Source of the DNA: Hyphomonadaceae bacterium
GTDB taxonomy: Bacteria; Pseudomonadota; Alphaproteobacteria; Caulobacterales; Hyphomonadaceae
Assembly (NCBI GenBank): GCA_024742355.1
Contig: JANSYM010000009.1
Coordinates: 62,001-126,000, forward strand
Direction: 5' to 3'
Length of the DNA stretch: 64,000 bases
Made by a program: the position numbers and the translations under genes. Within the stretch, counting starts at the first letter, position 1; every line of letters starts with the position of its first letter. The notes below the pieces were generated by a model that saw only the letters and a program-made list of their open reading frames with translations, did not search any database and was not told the DNA's origin. Positions 1 through 10,208 of this stretch are shown here, piece by piece.

Positions 1-1706
<1,706 letters not shown>

Positions 1707-1894
1707 GGAACTCTCCTGTCGCCTTATTTCTCTCAGTCCTTCCCGAACGGAAGCCAAGCACTGCCGCGAAGGGTGACGTGTGGTCAGCCTGTGCGGGCGG
1801 TGTTTTGTTGGGTATTATCTGCGTCATCCGGACGGGAGACCTGTAAGAGGCTTCGCCCGCCTCCTTGTCCGCGCGGCCAAGGGAGGCATGGCAG

Positions 1895-3124
1895 ATGAGC
1901 GACGACACCGAAACAATCGACGCGCCGACCAGTATCTTTGAAATTTCGGCAGCCAACCCCGACGCCCGGGACAACCCGCACCCGCGCCTGAAAGCACTCC
2001 GCGAAACCTGCCCCGTGATGCGCGATGAGATGGTCAAGACGTGGCTTCTGACCCGCTATGAGGATATCCGCGCCACAGTGAATGATCGCACTTTTGTGCG
2101 CCAGCCGAGCAAGGCTGAAGAGGGCTCGATGTCGCGCATGCTGGCGGATCCCGATGACCCGAACGGGCGCCGCTCGAGCATTCTGTTTCAGGACGACCCT
2201 GACCATTCGCGCAACCGCTTGCCGCTGGTCAAAGCCTTCTATGCGCGGATCAAGAAGATGGAACCAGAGATCGAAGCGATGATCGACCGCGTCATCGATG
2301 CCGCGCCGGCATCGGGCCAGTTCGATCTGATGGAGCACATTGCGGTGCCGATTCCGATCCTGATCATCGCGCATATTCTTGGCGTTGATGAAACCCGGCT
2401 GGAGGAGTTTCGCGATTGGTCAGAGGGGGTCATTCTCGGGCTCAATCCGATGCGGTCCGCGGAAGAGACCGCCTATTTGGAAGCCAGCAGCGAAAAGCTG
2501 AACGCCTATTTCTCCGAGCTGATGGAGGCGCGCCGCGCCGACCCGAGGGACGATCTGATCAGCGACATGGTGCAGGCCCAGGCCGATGGCGGCGATTTTG
2601 AAGATGAAGAGTTGCGGATCAATCTGCAGGCGCTGTTGGTCGGCGGAAATCTGACGACAACCGACCTGATCGGCAATGGCGTCTGGCTGTTCCTGAACCA
2701 TCCAGAACAGCTCGCTGCGCTCAAGGCGGACCCGTCTCTGGGCGCTGCAGCGGTTGAGGAAGTGCTGCGCTATGAAGCGCCGGTTCAGGCGACATCGCGG
2801 ATTGTCTCAGAGGATCGCGACGTTGCCGGCTGCCCGATGAAGAAGAGCCAGCCGGTCTTCATGTCACTCGCTGCGGCCAATCGCGATCCTGACAGGTTCG
2901 AAGCCCCGGAGGCGTTCGACATTACCGCAAAACGGTCATCGCACGTGTCGTTTGGCGGTGGTGCGCATATCTGTATCGGCGCGCCGCTGGCCCGGATTGA
3001 AGCGCGGCGCGTCTATCAGAAACTGTTCCAGCGCTATCCAGACATGAGGCTGGCGGATCAGGACATTGTCTGGCGCAGCCTGCCATTCTTCCGCGGTATC
3101 GAGCGGCTGGACGTGGTGGTCTAG
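1895..3124 (+). CDS. Cytochrome P450
   Basis: Soluble bacterial P450 of 409 residues, without a membrane anchor. The haem loop FGGGAHIC spans 353-360 with Cys360 as thiolate ligand. The ExxR motif (EVLR) lies at 289-292 and the I-helix GGNLTTT at 250-256. I chose the ATG at 1895 because GGGAGG sits 8 bases upstream; in-frame TTG codons further upstream lack this. No ferredoxin or reductase gene is adjacent, so electrons must come from elsewhere. Its stop codon overlaps the stop of the convergent acetyltransferase through the tetranucleotide CTAG at 3121-3124. Together with the divergent BVMO it suggests oxidation of a cyclic or hydrophobic substrate, but the substrate is unknown. Confidence 0.95.
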   Translation: MSDDTETIDAPTSIFEISAANPDARDNPHPRLKALRETCPVMRDEMVKTWLLTRYEDIRATVNDRTFVRQPSKAEEGSMSRMLADPDDPNGRRSSILFQDDPDHSRNRLPLVKAFYARIKKMEPEIEAMIDRVIDAAPASGQFDLMEHIAVPIPILIIAHILGVDETRLEEFRDWSEGVILGLNPMRSAEETAYLEASSEKLNAYFSELMEARRADPRDDLISDMVQAQADGGDFEDEELRINLQALLVGGNLTTTDLIGNGVWLFLNHPEQLAALKADPSLGAAAVEEVLRYEAPVQATSRIVSEDRDVAGCPMKKSQPVFMSLAAANRDPDRFEAPEAFDITAKRSSHVSFGGGAHICIGAPLARIEARRVYQKLFQRYPDMRLADQDIVWRSLPFFRGIERLDVVV

Positions 3125-3696
3125 AACAGGTCCTGTTCGAGGCGTTCAATGGCCGCGGCAAGCTCCGGACGGGTCATCGAAAACACGATCTTGTCGATCC
3201 AGACCCCGTCTGCGGTGCGCTCGAAATTTCGAAAATGCGCCTCCCGCGTCGGCTCCAGCCGTTGCAGGTTGTGCATGATGAAATCGTTCTTCGGATTGAT
3301 TTGCCATTCCATCCGCTTGGCGCGCCAGTCATAGGCGCGCTTCATCATGCCATGCTGCGTCGCGCGGTAGAGCTGGTTGGCGTCCATGTCCGGTGGATGC
3401 CAGGAAATGTGATTGCGCAGGCGCCGGTGAATGCGGTTGATTTCGTTAAAGCCCGAAAGTCCGGCAAAGGCGCCGTCCGATTTCTGGAACAGCACATAAT
3501 AAGCAGAGGCGCCCGCAGCCTGAGACTGCAGCAGCATCAGCATATATTTCCTGAGATGAGTGCCACCGCTGAGCGCCGGCATATATTTCCACATGGATTT
3601 CTCGATTGCGGAGTCCCGTAACACCTCGCGGTGAGAGTCATTCACGGGCTCGAACCGCAGCAGCTCGGTTTCATATCCTGGGGCGGAGAGATCCAT
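3121..3696 (-). CDS. GNAT-family N-acetyltransferase (RimJ/RimL-like)
   Basis: A 191-residue protein with the overall pattern of RimJ/RimL-type GNAT acetyltransferases: an N-terminal ELLRFEPV strand, a central strand-rich FAGLSGFNEI segment, and a helix with RATQHGMMKRAYDW that would carry the acetyl-CoA site. The usual Q/RxxGxG/A loop is degenerate, so the family call is moderate. It ends tail to tail with the P450, sharing CTAG. On its own strand it lies 62 bases downstream of the acyl-CoA dehydrogenase and may be the last gene of that minus-strand group. Substrate unknown. Confidence 0.6.
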   Translation of the reverse strand: MDLSAPGYETELLRFEPVNDSHREVLRDSAIEKSMWKYMPALSGGTHLRKYMLMLLQSQAAGASAYYVLFQKSDGAFAGLSGFNEINRIHRRLRNHISWHPPDMDANQLYRATQHGMMKRAYDWRAKRMEWQINPKNDFIMHNLQRLEPTREAHFRNFERTADGVWIDKIVFSMTRPELAAAIERLEQDLF

Positions 3697-3758
3697 ATCC
3701 AGCTCGCTTGGTGCAGGCTCATTTCAGCACGCTCAGACGCATGCCTCAAGTGGCGTGA

Positions 3759-4919
3759 CTAAAGCCGCATCAGGCTGGCAAGATTGTTCTTCTGCATATC
3801 TGACGAGCCGCCAACGATCGGCATGCCGAGCAGGTCGCGGACATGGCGTTCCATGTCATAGGCATCCGAGAGGGCATATGCGCCCATCACTTGCTGGCAG
3901 GTTGTGGCAATCTCGACCGCCGTGTCGGCAACGAACAGTTTGGCCATCGATGTCTCGATGCTGCAGGGCTGGCCGGTGCTGGCAAGATAGGCGCCGTGAT
4001 AGAGCATGTGGCGCGCCGCCTGCAGCTTGGTGCGGGCGGTGACCAGCTTGTGCCGGATGGCCTGGTGCTGGGCGATCGGCTTGCCAAACTGTTCGCGCTC
4101 CTGAGCATATTGCCAGGCTTCTTCGACGGCGGCGCGGGCAATCCCATAGGCGACGGCGGTGATCTCGATCTTCTCGACATCGAGCGCCCGGCCCGCGAGC
4201 AGCTTCCAGCCCTTGTTCCAATTCTCCTCGCCGCCGACAATGGCGGATTTGGGCAGGCGGACATTGTCGAAATAGACGTCCATGGACTTGGTGTAGCGCA
4301 GGTTGGAATGCTCGATTGCCTGCATGGAGATGCCTTCTGCATCCGTCGGAATCAGCAGGAAGGTGAGGTTCTTGTAGCGCGCATCCGCTGGCCCTGAACG
4401 GGTCAGGCAGTAAATATAGTCCGACCAGTCGGCGCCGGTGCACCAGCGCTTGGCGCCATTGACCACGATTTCGTCGCCTTGCATTTCGCTGCGCGTTTCG
4501 ACGCTGGCCAGGTCACCGCCAACATTCGGTTCGGACAGCCCATAACAGAGAAACATTTCGCCGCGCGCGAGCTTTGGCAGGAATTCCGCCTTCTGCTCCT
4601 CTGACCCGTTTTCAGACAGGTTCATGCCACCATAAAAGGCCGCGTGAATGTACGGCCCGGCCAGGAAGGCGCCGGCCTGGCATAGCTCATCGATGACAGC
4701 GGTCGCGCCGACAATGTCCTGGCCCATGCCGCCATATTCTTCAGGCATGGTCAGGCCGATCAGCCCCATCTCGGCAATGCCCTTGAAGACATCGCGCGGC
4801 CAGGTGGAGATGCGGTCCCATTCCCGCCGTTTCTCGCGCGGGGCATGCTCGGCGACATAGCGCTGCAACTGGCGGCGGATTTCAGAAACGTGATCGGGTT
4901 CGTCAGCAAAATAGGTCAT
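3759..4919 (-). CDS. Acyl-CoA dehydrogenase
   Basis: FAD flavoenzyme (386 aa) that oxidises acyl-CoA to enoyl-CoA. Visible motifs are GLSEPNVGGDLAS at 128-140 (the first ACAD signature; canonical T is N here) and the FAD/dimer segment REQFGKPIAQHQAI at 275-288. The C-terminal position that carries the catalytic Glu in medium-chain enzymes (EGTSxIQ) reads GGSSDMQ, so that Glu is missing. The helix-G segment LDVEK has Glu249 where isovaleryl-CoA dehydrogenase has its catalytic base (LDLER). The start at 4919 has GAGG just upstream; the longer frame to 5033 overlaps the upstream GNAT gene. A gap of 10 bases separates it from that gene, so co-transcription is likely. Confidence 0.9.
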   Translation of the reverse strand: MTYFADEPDHVSEIRRQLQRYVAEHAPREKRREWDRISTWPRDVFKGIAEMGLIGLTMPEEYGGMGQDIVGATAVIDELCQAGAFLAGPYIHAAFYGGMNLSENGSEEQKAEFLPKLARGEMFLCYGLSEPNVGGDLASVETRSEMQGDEIVVNGAKRWCTGADWSDYIYCLTRSGPADARYKNLTFLLIPTDAEGISMQAIEHSNLRYTKSMDVYFDNVRLPKSAIVGGEENWNKGWKLLAGRALDVEKIEITAVAYGIARAAVEEAWQYAQEREQFGKPIAQHQAIRHKLVTARTKLQAARHMLYHGAYLASTGQPCSIETSMAKLFVADTAVEIATTCQQVMGAYALSDAYDMERHVRDLLGMPIVGGSSDMQKNNLASLMRL

Positions 4920-4929
4920 ACCTCGTCCC

Positions 4930-5385
4930 TTAAAGCGGATGCACGAAGCGTGGAAGCACTCTCCCCGCGACAGACCCGGATGGGACCTCGCCCGCCCGCC
5001 GGCAGCCCATCTTTTCATAGAAGGGAGCCGCATCCGGATCGGCTTCGATAATCAGCTCTGTCGCGCCGAGAGCGCGGGCGGCACCCAGCGCCCAGAGGAA
5101 CAGGCTTTTGCCGTAGCCGAGCCCGATGCGATCGGTGTCTATGAAGAGCTTGTCGAGATAGTAGCCGTCTTGATCCAGGCTCACATGCGCGACCCCCGCA
5201 AGTCCGTTCTGGTCGTCCAGAACGCCGATCGGATCGCACTCAAGGTCTTCTGGCGTGAGCGTCACTTCGTCCACGCAGGCGGCCATGAAGGCGGCATCAT
5301 ACCCCCAATAGGCTTTCGATCGCAGGCAGAGTGCGGTGAGGTCTTCGAGTTCCTCGAGACGAGCGGGTCGGACGGCGGTGGTCAT
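4930..5385 (-). CDS. GNAT-family N-acetyltransferase
   Basis: A 151-residue GNAT protein. The acetyl-CoA pyrophosphate loop RIGLGYGKSLF (about residues 86-96) follows a YYLDKLFID strand, and the C-terminal DAAPFYEKMG motif is the usual GNAT helix-strand that closes the site. It lies 9 bases downstream of metA and 10 bases upstream of the acyl-CoA dehydrogenase, all on the minus strand, so it is probably expressed from the SAM-II-controlled metA transcript. The substrate cannot be inferred; a link to methionine metabolism is only a guess from position. Confidence 0.85.
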   Translation of the reverse strand: MTTAVRPARLEELEDLTALCLRSKAYWGYDAAFMAACVDEVTLTPEDLECDPIGVLDDQNGLAGVAHVSLDQDGYYLDKLFIDTDRIGLGYGKSLFLWALGAARALGATELIIEADPDAAPFYEKMGCRRAGEVPSGSVAGRVLPRFVHPL

Positions 5386-5394
5386 GGCCGAAGC

Positions 5395-6312
5395 CTAGGT
5401 GCGGATCGCCTCGATGTCATACGGAACCGTCTGATAGACCTGATTGATCCAGTTGCCGAACAAGAGATGGGCATGGCTGCGCCAGCGGTTTTGCGGCTCA
5501 GCCGTGACATCATCGCCGGGAAAGTAGCCATGTGGCGGCTTGATGGGTTTTCCGGCCGCGACATCGCGGTCATATTCTTCCTTCAGCGAGGTGGAATCAT
5601 ATTCGATATGATTGAAGCAATACAGGCTGCGTGCCTTGCGGTCCGAGAGCAGGCAGGGGCCGGTAAAATCTGAATCCATCAGAATGTTCAGGTCCGGCGC
5701 CTTGGCGATGTCGGCGGCGCGCATTTCTGTCCAGCGGCTGACCGGGATCTGGAAGTCGTCACTGAACCCTGACAGGTAAGGCGAGGTCGGGTCGAGATTG
5801 CGGTGCCGGAACACACCGAAGGCTTTTTCACCGAGCGTGTGTTTCGGCACGCCATGGAAATGATAGGCTGCGGCCATCGCGCCCCAGCAAATGAAGAAAC
5901 TGGAATGGACATGCGTGCGCGTCCATTCGAAGATCTCTGTCAGCTCATTCCAATAGGTCACATCTTCAAAGGGCAGCGTTTCGATCGGCGCGCCGGTAAT
6001 GATGAAGCCGTCAAACTTGCGATGCTTCACCGCCTCCCAGTTCTGATAGAAGCTGATCAGATGATCCTGGCTGGTATTCTTCGGCGTGTGCCCGCCAACC
6101 ATGACCAGGGTCATCTCGATCTGCAGCGGGCTGGCGCCGATCAGGCGAGCAATCTGGGTTTCGGTGCGGATCTTGTTCGGCATCAGGTTGAGCAGGCCGA
6201 TATGAAGCGGGCGGATATCCTGGCGAATGGCGTCAGAATCCGACATCACGGCGACGCCCTCTCCGATCAGCGTTTCGCGCGCAGGCAGCGTATCTGGAAT
6301 CTTGATCGGCAT
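5395..6312 (-). CDS. metAA: Homoserine O-acetyltransferase (MetA family)
   Basis: First committed step of methionine synthesis: acylation of the homoserine hydroxyl. The 305 aa sequence numbers exactly like reference MetA proteins: nucleophile Cys142 in CWGAMAA, with His235 and Glu237 in NHIEYD. Residue 111, which decides acyl-CoA choice, is Glu ([12 protein letters not shown]). In characterised MetA enzymes Glu111 goes with acetyl-CoA and Gly111 with succinyl-CoA, so I call it an acetyltransferase despite the common succinyltransferase annotation. The ATG at 6312 has GGAGA 8 bases upstream. Expression is controlled by the SAM-II riboswitch at 6385-6440. A GNAT gene follows after 9 bases. Confidence 0.95.
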   Translation of the reverse strand: MPIKIPDTLPARETLIGEGVAVMSDSDAIRQDIRPLHIGLLNLMPNKIRTETQIARLIGASPLQIEMTLVMVGGHTPKNTSQDHLISFYQNWEAVKHRKFDGFIITGAPIETLPFEDVTYWNELTEIFEWTRTHVHSSFFICWGAMAAAYHFHGVPKHTLGEKAFGVFRHRNLDPTSPYLSGFSDDFQIPVSRWTEMRAADIAKAPDLNILMDSDFTGPCLLSDRKARSLYCFNHIEYDSTSLKEEYDRDVAAGKPIKPPHGYFPGDDVTAEPQNRWRSHAHLLFGNWINQVYQTVPYDIEAIRT

Positions 6313-6384
6313 CGGCCGTTCTCCGCGTCAATATTGTCGCTGTCAGGGAGGCGGAAACGGGCGAACCCTCGTTTTCATTCCGCG

Positions 6385-6440
6385 CGGCCTTTTAGCGACT
6401 TGTTTATCGTGGCTGCAAGCCGACCGGCCAAATCACCACG
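6385..6440 (-). ncRNA. SAM-II (metA/SAM-alpha) riboswitch
   Basis: On the minus strand the leader of metA contains CGTGGTGATTT, then GGCTTGCAGCCACG, then ATAAACAAGTCGCTAAAA and GGCC. This is the conserved order and spacing of the SAM-II class. Stem P1 is CGTGG (6440-6436) with CCACG (6412-6408), and the 3' AAGTCGCTAAAA segment supplies the pseudoknot strand. It ends about 70 bases before the metA start codon. Binding of S-adenosylmethionine is expected to lower metA expression. The identification is from primary sequence and pairing, without a covariance-model score. Confidence 0.93.
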
Positions 6441-6450
6441 TGAGCACAGG

Positions 6451-6479
6451 GAGATAGGCGAGAAGCGGCGCCGCGTCAA
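6451..6479 (-). promoter_or_regulatory. Promoter of metA riboswitch transcript
   Basis: On the minus strand TTGACG (6479-6474) and TATCTC (6456-6451) are separated by exactly 17 bases, a good sigma-70 type pair. Transcription would begin about 6-8 bases further on, immediately before the P1 stem of the SAM-II riboswitch. Predicted from sequence only. Confidence 0.7.
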
Positions 6480-6616
6480 ACCCTGTCGGATTTGGAAAAG
6501 CATCCTCATTTTCAAAAAAGCACACTCAGTTTCGCGATTGAGAAGAGCCTGTGCCAGTTTTGCGCTTTTGTGAGCTCGCAGCCGGCACGGTTGCGAAACA
6601 TAAAAGGAAAAACACC
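6480..6616. other. Intergenic region between metA promoter and UrcA gene
   Basis: Together with the metA leader this makes a 304-base gene-free stretch (6313-6616). The metA side is filled by the promoter and riboswitch. The remaining 137 bases should hold the promoter of the rightward UrcA-family gene, but I see no convincing -35/-10 pair. It contains an AT-rich TTTTCAAAAAAG segment near 6510. Confidence 0.4.
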
Positions 6617-6934
6617 ATGCCTACTCCCAGAACCGCCGCCCTCCTGATCGCCAGCAGCGCCATCCTGTTTGCGCCGGGAGCTTTTGCCGACGCGCCAGAG
6701 ACCCATGACGTTGTCATCGAGGTCGATCTCGATGCCGCGCCCGAAGTCAGATATGAGAGTGTCCGCCAACAAGCCTGGATGGCTTGCAAGCCTGAGCTTG
6801 GCAGCACTTATATATCGTCCCGCACACGCCTGCGCCGCGACTGCCAGAAGCAGGTCGTTGCCTATGTGATGAAGCAGCTGGCGCAAATGGGCGCTGTCCG
6901 GTTCGCCGAAACCAAGGCCGTCGACGCGCAATAA
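6617..6934 (+). CDS. UrcA family protein, secreted
   Basis: A 105-residue protein with a signal peptide (TAALLIASSAILF core, likely cleavage after GAFA). The mature part has the UrcA-family layout: a VVIEVDLDA strand, a helix, and two cysteines (in MACKPEL and RRDCQKQ) that could form a disulfide. The family is common in Sphingomonadales and Caulobacterales but its function is unknown. The start is the ATG at 6617, 7 bases after AAGGA; the longer frame from 6551 lacks both a ribosome site and a signal sequence. It stands alone and is followed by a strong terminator. Confidence 0.85.
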   Translation: MPTPRTAALLIASSAILFAPGAFADAPETHDVVIEVDLDAAPEVRYESVRQQAWMACKPELGSTYISSRTRLRRDCQKQVVAYVMKQLAQMGAVRFAETKAVDAQ

Positions 6935-6960
6935 TCGACGCCCCGTTTCCTCCCCGCAAG

Positions 6961-6988
6961 CGCACGGCCCAACGGTCGTGCGTTTTTG
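6961..6988 (+). terminator. Rho-independent terminator after UrcA gene
   Basis: A 9-bp stem, CGCACGGCC (6961-6969) with GGTCGTGCG (6974-6982), containing one G-T pair, closes a 4-base loop and is followed by TTTTT. It lies 27 bases after the UrcA stop codon. Confidence 0.9.
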
Positions 6989-7103
6989 TGTTGGGCAATT
7001 GTCCCGACGGCATTGGTGACAAGGCGATTTTTCGATTTCAAATTAGCCCGGGAAACTGCAACAGAGCCGCGGCATAGACCGGCCAGCGCCAGGAGGAATA
7101 TAA

Positions 7104-8234
7104 ATGGGTGTACCCATTCAAGGACAATGCGACTCGAAATTTGAAGCGGTGAAAGCGGCTTTTGAAACCAATTTCAGAGAGTTCAACGATATTGGGGCTT
7201 CGGTTGCCATTACGCTTGATGGGGAATTCGTTGTCGACCTCTGGGGCGGCCATCTCGACAGCGCCCGGACCGATCCCTGGCAGGAAGACACGCTGGTCAA
7301 TGTCTGGTCCAGCACCAAGACCATGGCGGCCATGTCGCTGCTCTTACTGGCGGACAAGGGCGAGGTCGACCTGTATGCGCCGGCGGCGAAATACTGGCCG
7401 GAATTCGCTCAGAACGGAAAAGACTCCGTCGAAGTGCGGACCTTTCTCAGCCATTCGGCGGGCCTGTCGGGCATGGATGAACCGGTCTCGACAGAAGCGC
7501 TCTACGATTGGGACTGGATGACCAGTACCCTCGCCAAACAGGCGCCATGGTGGGAGCCAGGCACGCAGTCTGGCTATCACGCACTGACCCAGGGCCATCT
7601 GATCGGGGAAATTGTTCGCCGGGTCACCGGCCAGTCGATCGGTAATTTCTATCGCCAGGAGATCTCCGAACCACTTGGCGCGGATTTCCATATCGGGACG
7701 AGCGAGGAGATCGATCAGCGGGTCGCCGACCTGTTCCCGCCCGAGGCGCCGATCGAGATCGAGCAGACCGATACGATTGCTTCGCGCACCTTCCGCAATC
7801 CGGCCGTGGAAGCGAAGGCCGCAAACACCCGCGCCTGGCGCGCGGCGGAGATTCCGGCTGCGAATGGCCAGGGCAATGCCCGCGCGATTGTGCGCGCGCA
7901 AACGCCGATGGCGTGCGAGGGCAGCGCCTTTGGCAAGTCGATCATGTCGCCCGAAGGCACACGCCGTGTCTTCGACAAGCAGACGGCGGGCATGGACCTG
8001 GCGCTGGGAATCCCGGTCGTGTTCGGCATGGGCTATGGCATTTCCGCTGACCCGATGCCGCTCGGCCCGAATGAGCATATCGCTTATTGGGGCGGCTATG
8101 GTGGCTCCGTCGTCCTGATCGACCAGGACGCGCGGCTCTGCTTTTCCTATGTCATGAACCGCATGGAAGCCGGCCTGGTCGGCGATGTTCGCGGGTTCAA
8201 TCTGTTGCAGGCGACCTATCAGTCACTGATGTAA
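7104..8234 (+). CDS. Serine hydrolase of the beta-lactamase/EstB family
   Basis: A 376-residue class C beta-lactamase-fold esterase. The nucleophile motif SxxK is SSTK at 69-72, the YxN-like motif is YHA at 158-160, and the third element is GGYGGS near the C-terminus. SHSAGLSG is the usual strand after the active-site helix in this family. There is no signal peptide, so it is probably a cytosolic esterase or acyl transferase rather than an antibiotic-degrading beta-lactamase. AGGAGG lies 7 bases before the ATG. It is monocistronic and ends head-on against the crotonase gene with no gap. Substrate unknown. Confidence 0.9.
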   Translation: MGVPIQGQCDSKFEAVKAAFETNFREFNDIGASVAITLDGEFVVDLWGGHLDSARTDPWQEDTLVNVWSSTKTMAAMSLLLLADKGEVDLYAPAAKYWPEFAQNGKDSVEVRTFLSHSAGLSGMDEPVSTEALYDWDWMTSTLAKQAPWWEPGTQSGYHALTQGHLIGEIVRRVTGQSIGNFYRQEISEPLGADFHIGTSEEIDQRVADLFPPEAPIEIEQTDTIASRTFRNPAVEAKAANTRAWRAAEIPAANGQGNARAIVRAQTPMACEGSAFGKSIMSPEGTRRVFDKQTAGMDLALGIPVVFGMGYGISADPMPLGPNEHIAYWGGYGGSVVLIDQDARLCFSYVMNRMEAGLVGDVRGFNLLQATYQSLM

Positions 8235-9047
8235 TCAATTGCCGGTCAGGTCAGGTTTGCGTTTCTCGCGGAAGGCGTCGACCGCCTCCTTGCGATCGTC
8301 CATATAATTGGACACGCTTTCCCAGCCGACCGAGGCATCCATCATCTGAGCCGCGAGGGCCCGAAGCGGAATATTGGTGACGGTCTTGGTCCAGCGCACG
8401 GCCCATTTCGGGTTGCCTTGCAGCTTACCGACCAGCTCGGCAACTTTCGCATCCAGCTCATCGCTCGGTACGGCATAATTGATCAGGCCGAGCTGCTGCG
8501 CTTCCGGCGCCGTCAGCAGGTCCCCCGTCATCAGCAATTCCTTGGCTTTCGCGAACCCGACCAGCTGCGGCCAGATCAATGCGCCGCCATCGCCGGCGAC
8601 CAGGCCGACTTTGACATGCGGATCGCCGATCAGCGCTTTCTCGTCGGAAACGATCATGTCGCAGAGCAGGGCGATGGTTGCGCCCAGCCCGGCAGCGGCG
8701 CCATTGAGGCGACAGATCATCGGCTTTTCCATGTCGAGAATGGAGGTGACGATGCGTTTGGCTTCCCAGGCAATGTCGCGAAACTTGCTCGGATCTGAAA
8801 TCTGTTCTTCAAACCAGTCAAAGTCACCGCCAGCGCAGAAAGCGCGGCCCTTGCCGGTCAGAATGATGATGTCTGAGCCGCTATCGCGCTGCAGGTCGGT
8901 GAACACCCGTCCGAGCTCTTCATGCATGGCGGCATCAACGCCGTTGACCGGGTGGTCCGAGGTGATCGCGGCAGTCAGCACGCGGTCATTGCGCTCGAAG
9001 GTGAAACGCGAATAGGTCTCTTTGGTGATGTCGAAAGGTGAGGTCAT
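8235..9047 (-). CDS. Enoyl-CoA hydratase/isomerase family protein
   Basis: Crotonase-fold protein of 270 residues. The oxyanion-hole segments GKGRAFCAGGDF and NGAAAGLGATIALLCD are clear. The two acidic positions of classical enoyl-CoA hydratase are changed: the first region reads IGDPHVKVG and the second VAGDGG with Asp in place of Glu, so the exact reaction may be isomerisation or another crotonase activity. The start at 9047 (MTSPFD) overlaps the upstream stop codon as TAATG, giving translational coupling to the quinone-reductase-like gene. The longer frame to 9107 would run into that gene. The pair may serve degradation of an unsaturated or aromatic acyl compound. Confidence 0.87.
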   Translation of the reverse strand: MTSPFDITKETYSRFTFERNDRVLTAAITSDHPVNGVDAAMHEELGRVFTDLQRDSGSDIIILTGKGRAFCAGGDFDWFEEQISDPSKFRDIAWEAKRIVTSILDMEKPMICRLNGAAAGLGATIALLCDMIVSDEKALIGDPHVKVGLVAGDGGALIWPQLVGFAKAKELLMTGDLLTAPEAQQLGLINYAVPSDELDAKVAELVGKLQGNPKWAVRWTKTVTNIPLRALAAQMMDASVGWESVSNYMDDRKEAVDAFREKRKPDLTGN

Positions 9048-10072
9048 TATTCGTCTCCCACTTGCACAACGCGGCGGCCAAAATTCTCGCCGCGGAAAAG
9101 GCCGCAAAAGGCATCCGGCATTTTGTCGATGCCTTCGAACCGCTCTTCCTTGAGTTTCAGTTCGCCTTTGCCGATCAGCGTCGCCATCTCGTTCAGGGCG
9201 GTCGGGAACTCGCGGGCAAAGTCGAAGACGACGAGGCCGTGCATCAACACTCGGTGGGTGATGAATGGCTTGGTGTTGACGATGCCGGGTGTCTGTTCCG
9301 GCGTCAGATTGTAATCCGCAACCTGGCCGGAGATACAGATGCGTCCATTCAATCGCATCTTGGGCAGGACGCGGTTGACCATCTCATTGCCGACATTGTC
9401 GAACAGAAGATCGACCCCGTCCGGCAAGGCCTCGGCGATCGCCGCGTCGAGATCAGGCACAGATTTGTAATTGATTGCGGCGTCAAATCCGGCCTCGTCG
9501 ACCAGCCACTGGCATTTTGCATCGCTGCCGGCAATGCCGACCACTTGTTCCGCGCCGCCCGCCTTTGCGAGTTGTCCCGCAGTCGCACCGACCGGGCCAG
9601 CGGCAGATGTCACCAGAACGCGGTCGCCGACCTGGAACCTGGCCACGGATTTCAGCCCGAACCAGGCGGTCAGACCGGGCACGCCGAGCACGCCAATCCA
9701 CAGTGAAAGTGGCAGGGGCACGGCAGCCGGAATTGCGCCAAAGAAGCCTTTGCCGGTCTGGATCGTGTGGGTTCGCCAGCCGCCGGCGCAGAAGACCTTG
9801 GTGCCGACCGGATAAGCGTCATTTTCCGATGCGTCGACAATGCCGACGCTGAAGCCGTCAATCGCCTTGCCGAGCGGCAGCGCTGCGGCATAGCTATCGC
9901 CGCCCGACAGCCGGGAACGCGTGCCCGGATCGACCGAATTCCAGATATGGCGAACGCGAAACTGTCCCGCATTGGGAACCGGCGCCGGTTTCTCCACAAG
10001 CTCGAAATTCTCAGGGCGCGGAGGCCCTTCGCAATAGGACTGTAATACGATCTGTTGCATGGTGTCGGTCAC
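9047..10072 (-). CDS. NADP-dependent zinc-free MDR oxidoreductase (alkenal/prostaglandin reductase type)
   Basis: Medium-chain dehydrogenase/reductase of about 341 residues, resembling bacterial 2-alkenal and leukotriene B4 12-hydroxydehydrogenase-like reductases. The N-terminal pattern IVLQSYCEGPPRPENFELVE is typical. The Rossmann motif reads SAAGPVGATAGQLAK, and there are no zinc-ligand cysteines in the usual pattern. I chose the GTG at 10072 because GGAG lies 7 bases upstream; the ATG at 10060 has no ribosome site but gives a protein only four residues shorter. It reduces activated double bonds in relatives. The crotonase gene is translationally coupled downstream (TAATG). Confidence 0.86.
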   Translation of the reverse strand: MTDTMQQIVLQSYCEGPPRPENFELVEKPAPVPNAGQFRVRHIWNSVDPGTRSRLSGGDSYAAALPLGKAIDGFSVGIVDASENDAYPVGTKVFCAGGWRTHTIQTGKGFFGAIPAAVPLPLSLWIGVLGVPGLTAWFGLKSVARFQVGDRVLVTSAAGPVGATAGQLAKAGGAEQVVGIAGSDAKCQWLVDEAGFDAAINYKSVPDLDAAIAEALPDGVDLLFDNVGNEMVNRVLPKMRLNGRICISGQVADYNLTPEQTPGIVNTKPFITHRVLMHGLVVFDFAREFPTALNEMATLIGKGELKLKEERFEGIDKMPDAFCGLFRGENFGRRVVQVGDE

Positions 10073-10208
10073 AGGGAGTCTCCGCTGTCTGTGTTTCCGT
10101 CTTTGGACCACTTTCATATCGTTCTGACCAGTCGCGACGTTGCGGCATCCTTTTTGCTTCAGGGATTCTAACGTCATCAACCACTTGTTCTCAGTAGGTT
10201 CATTTTCT

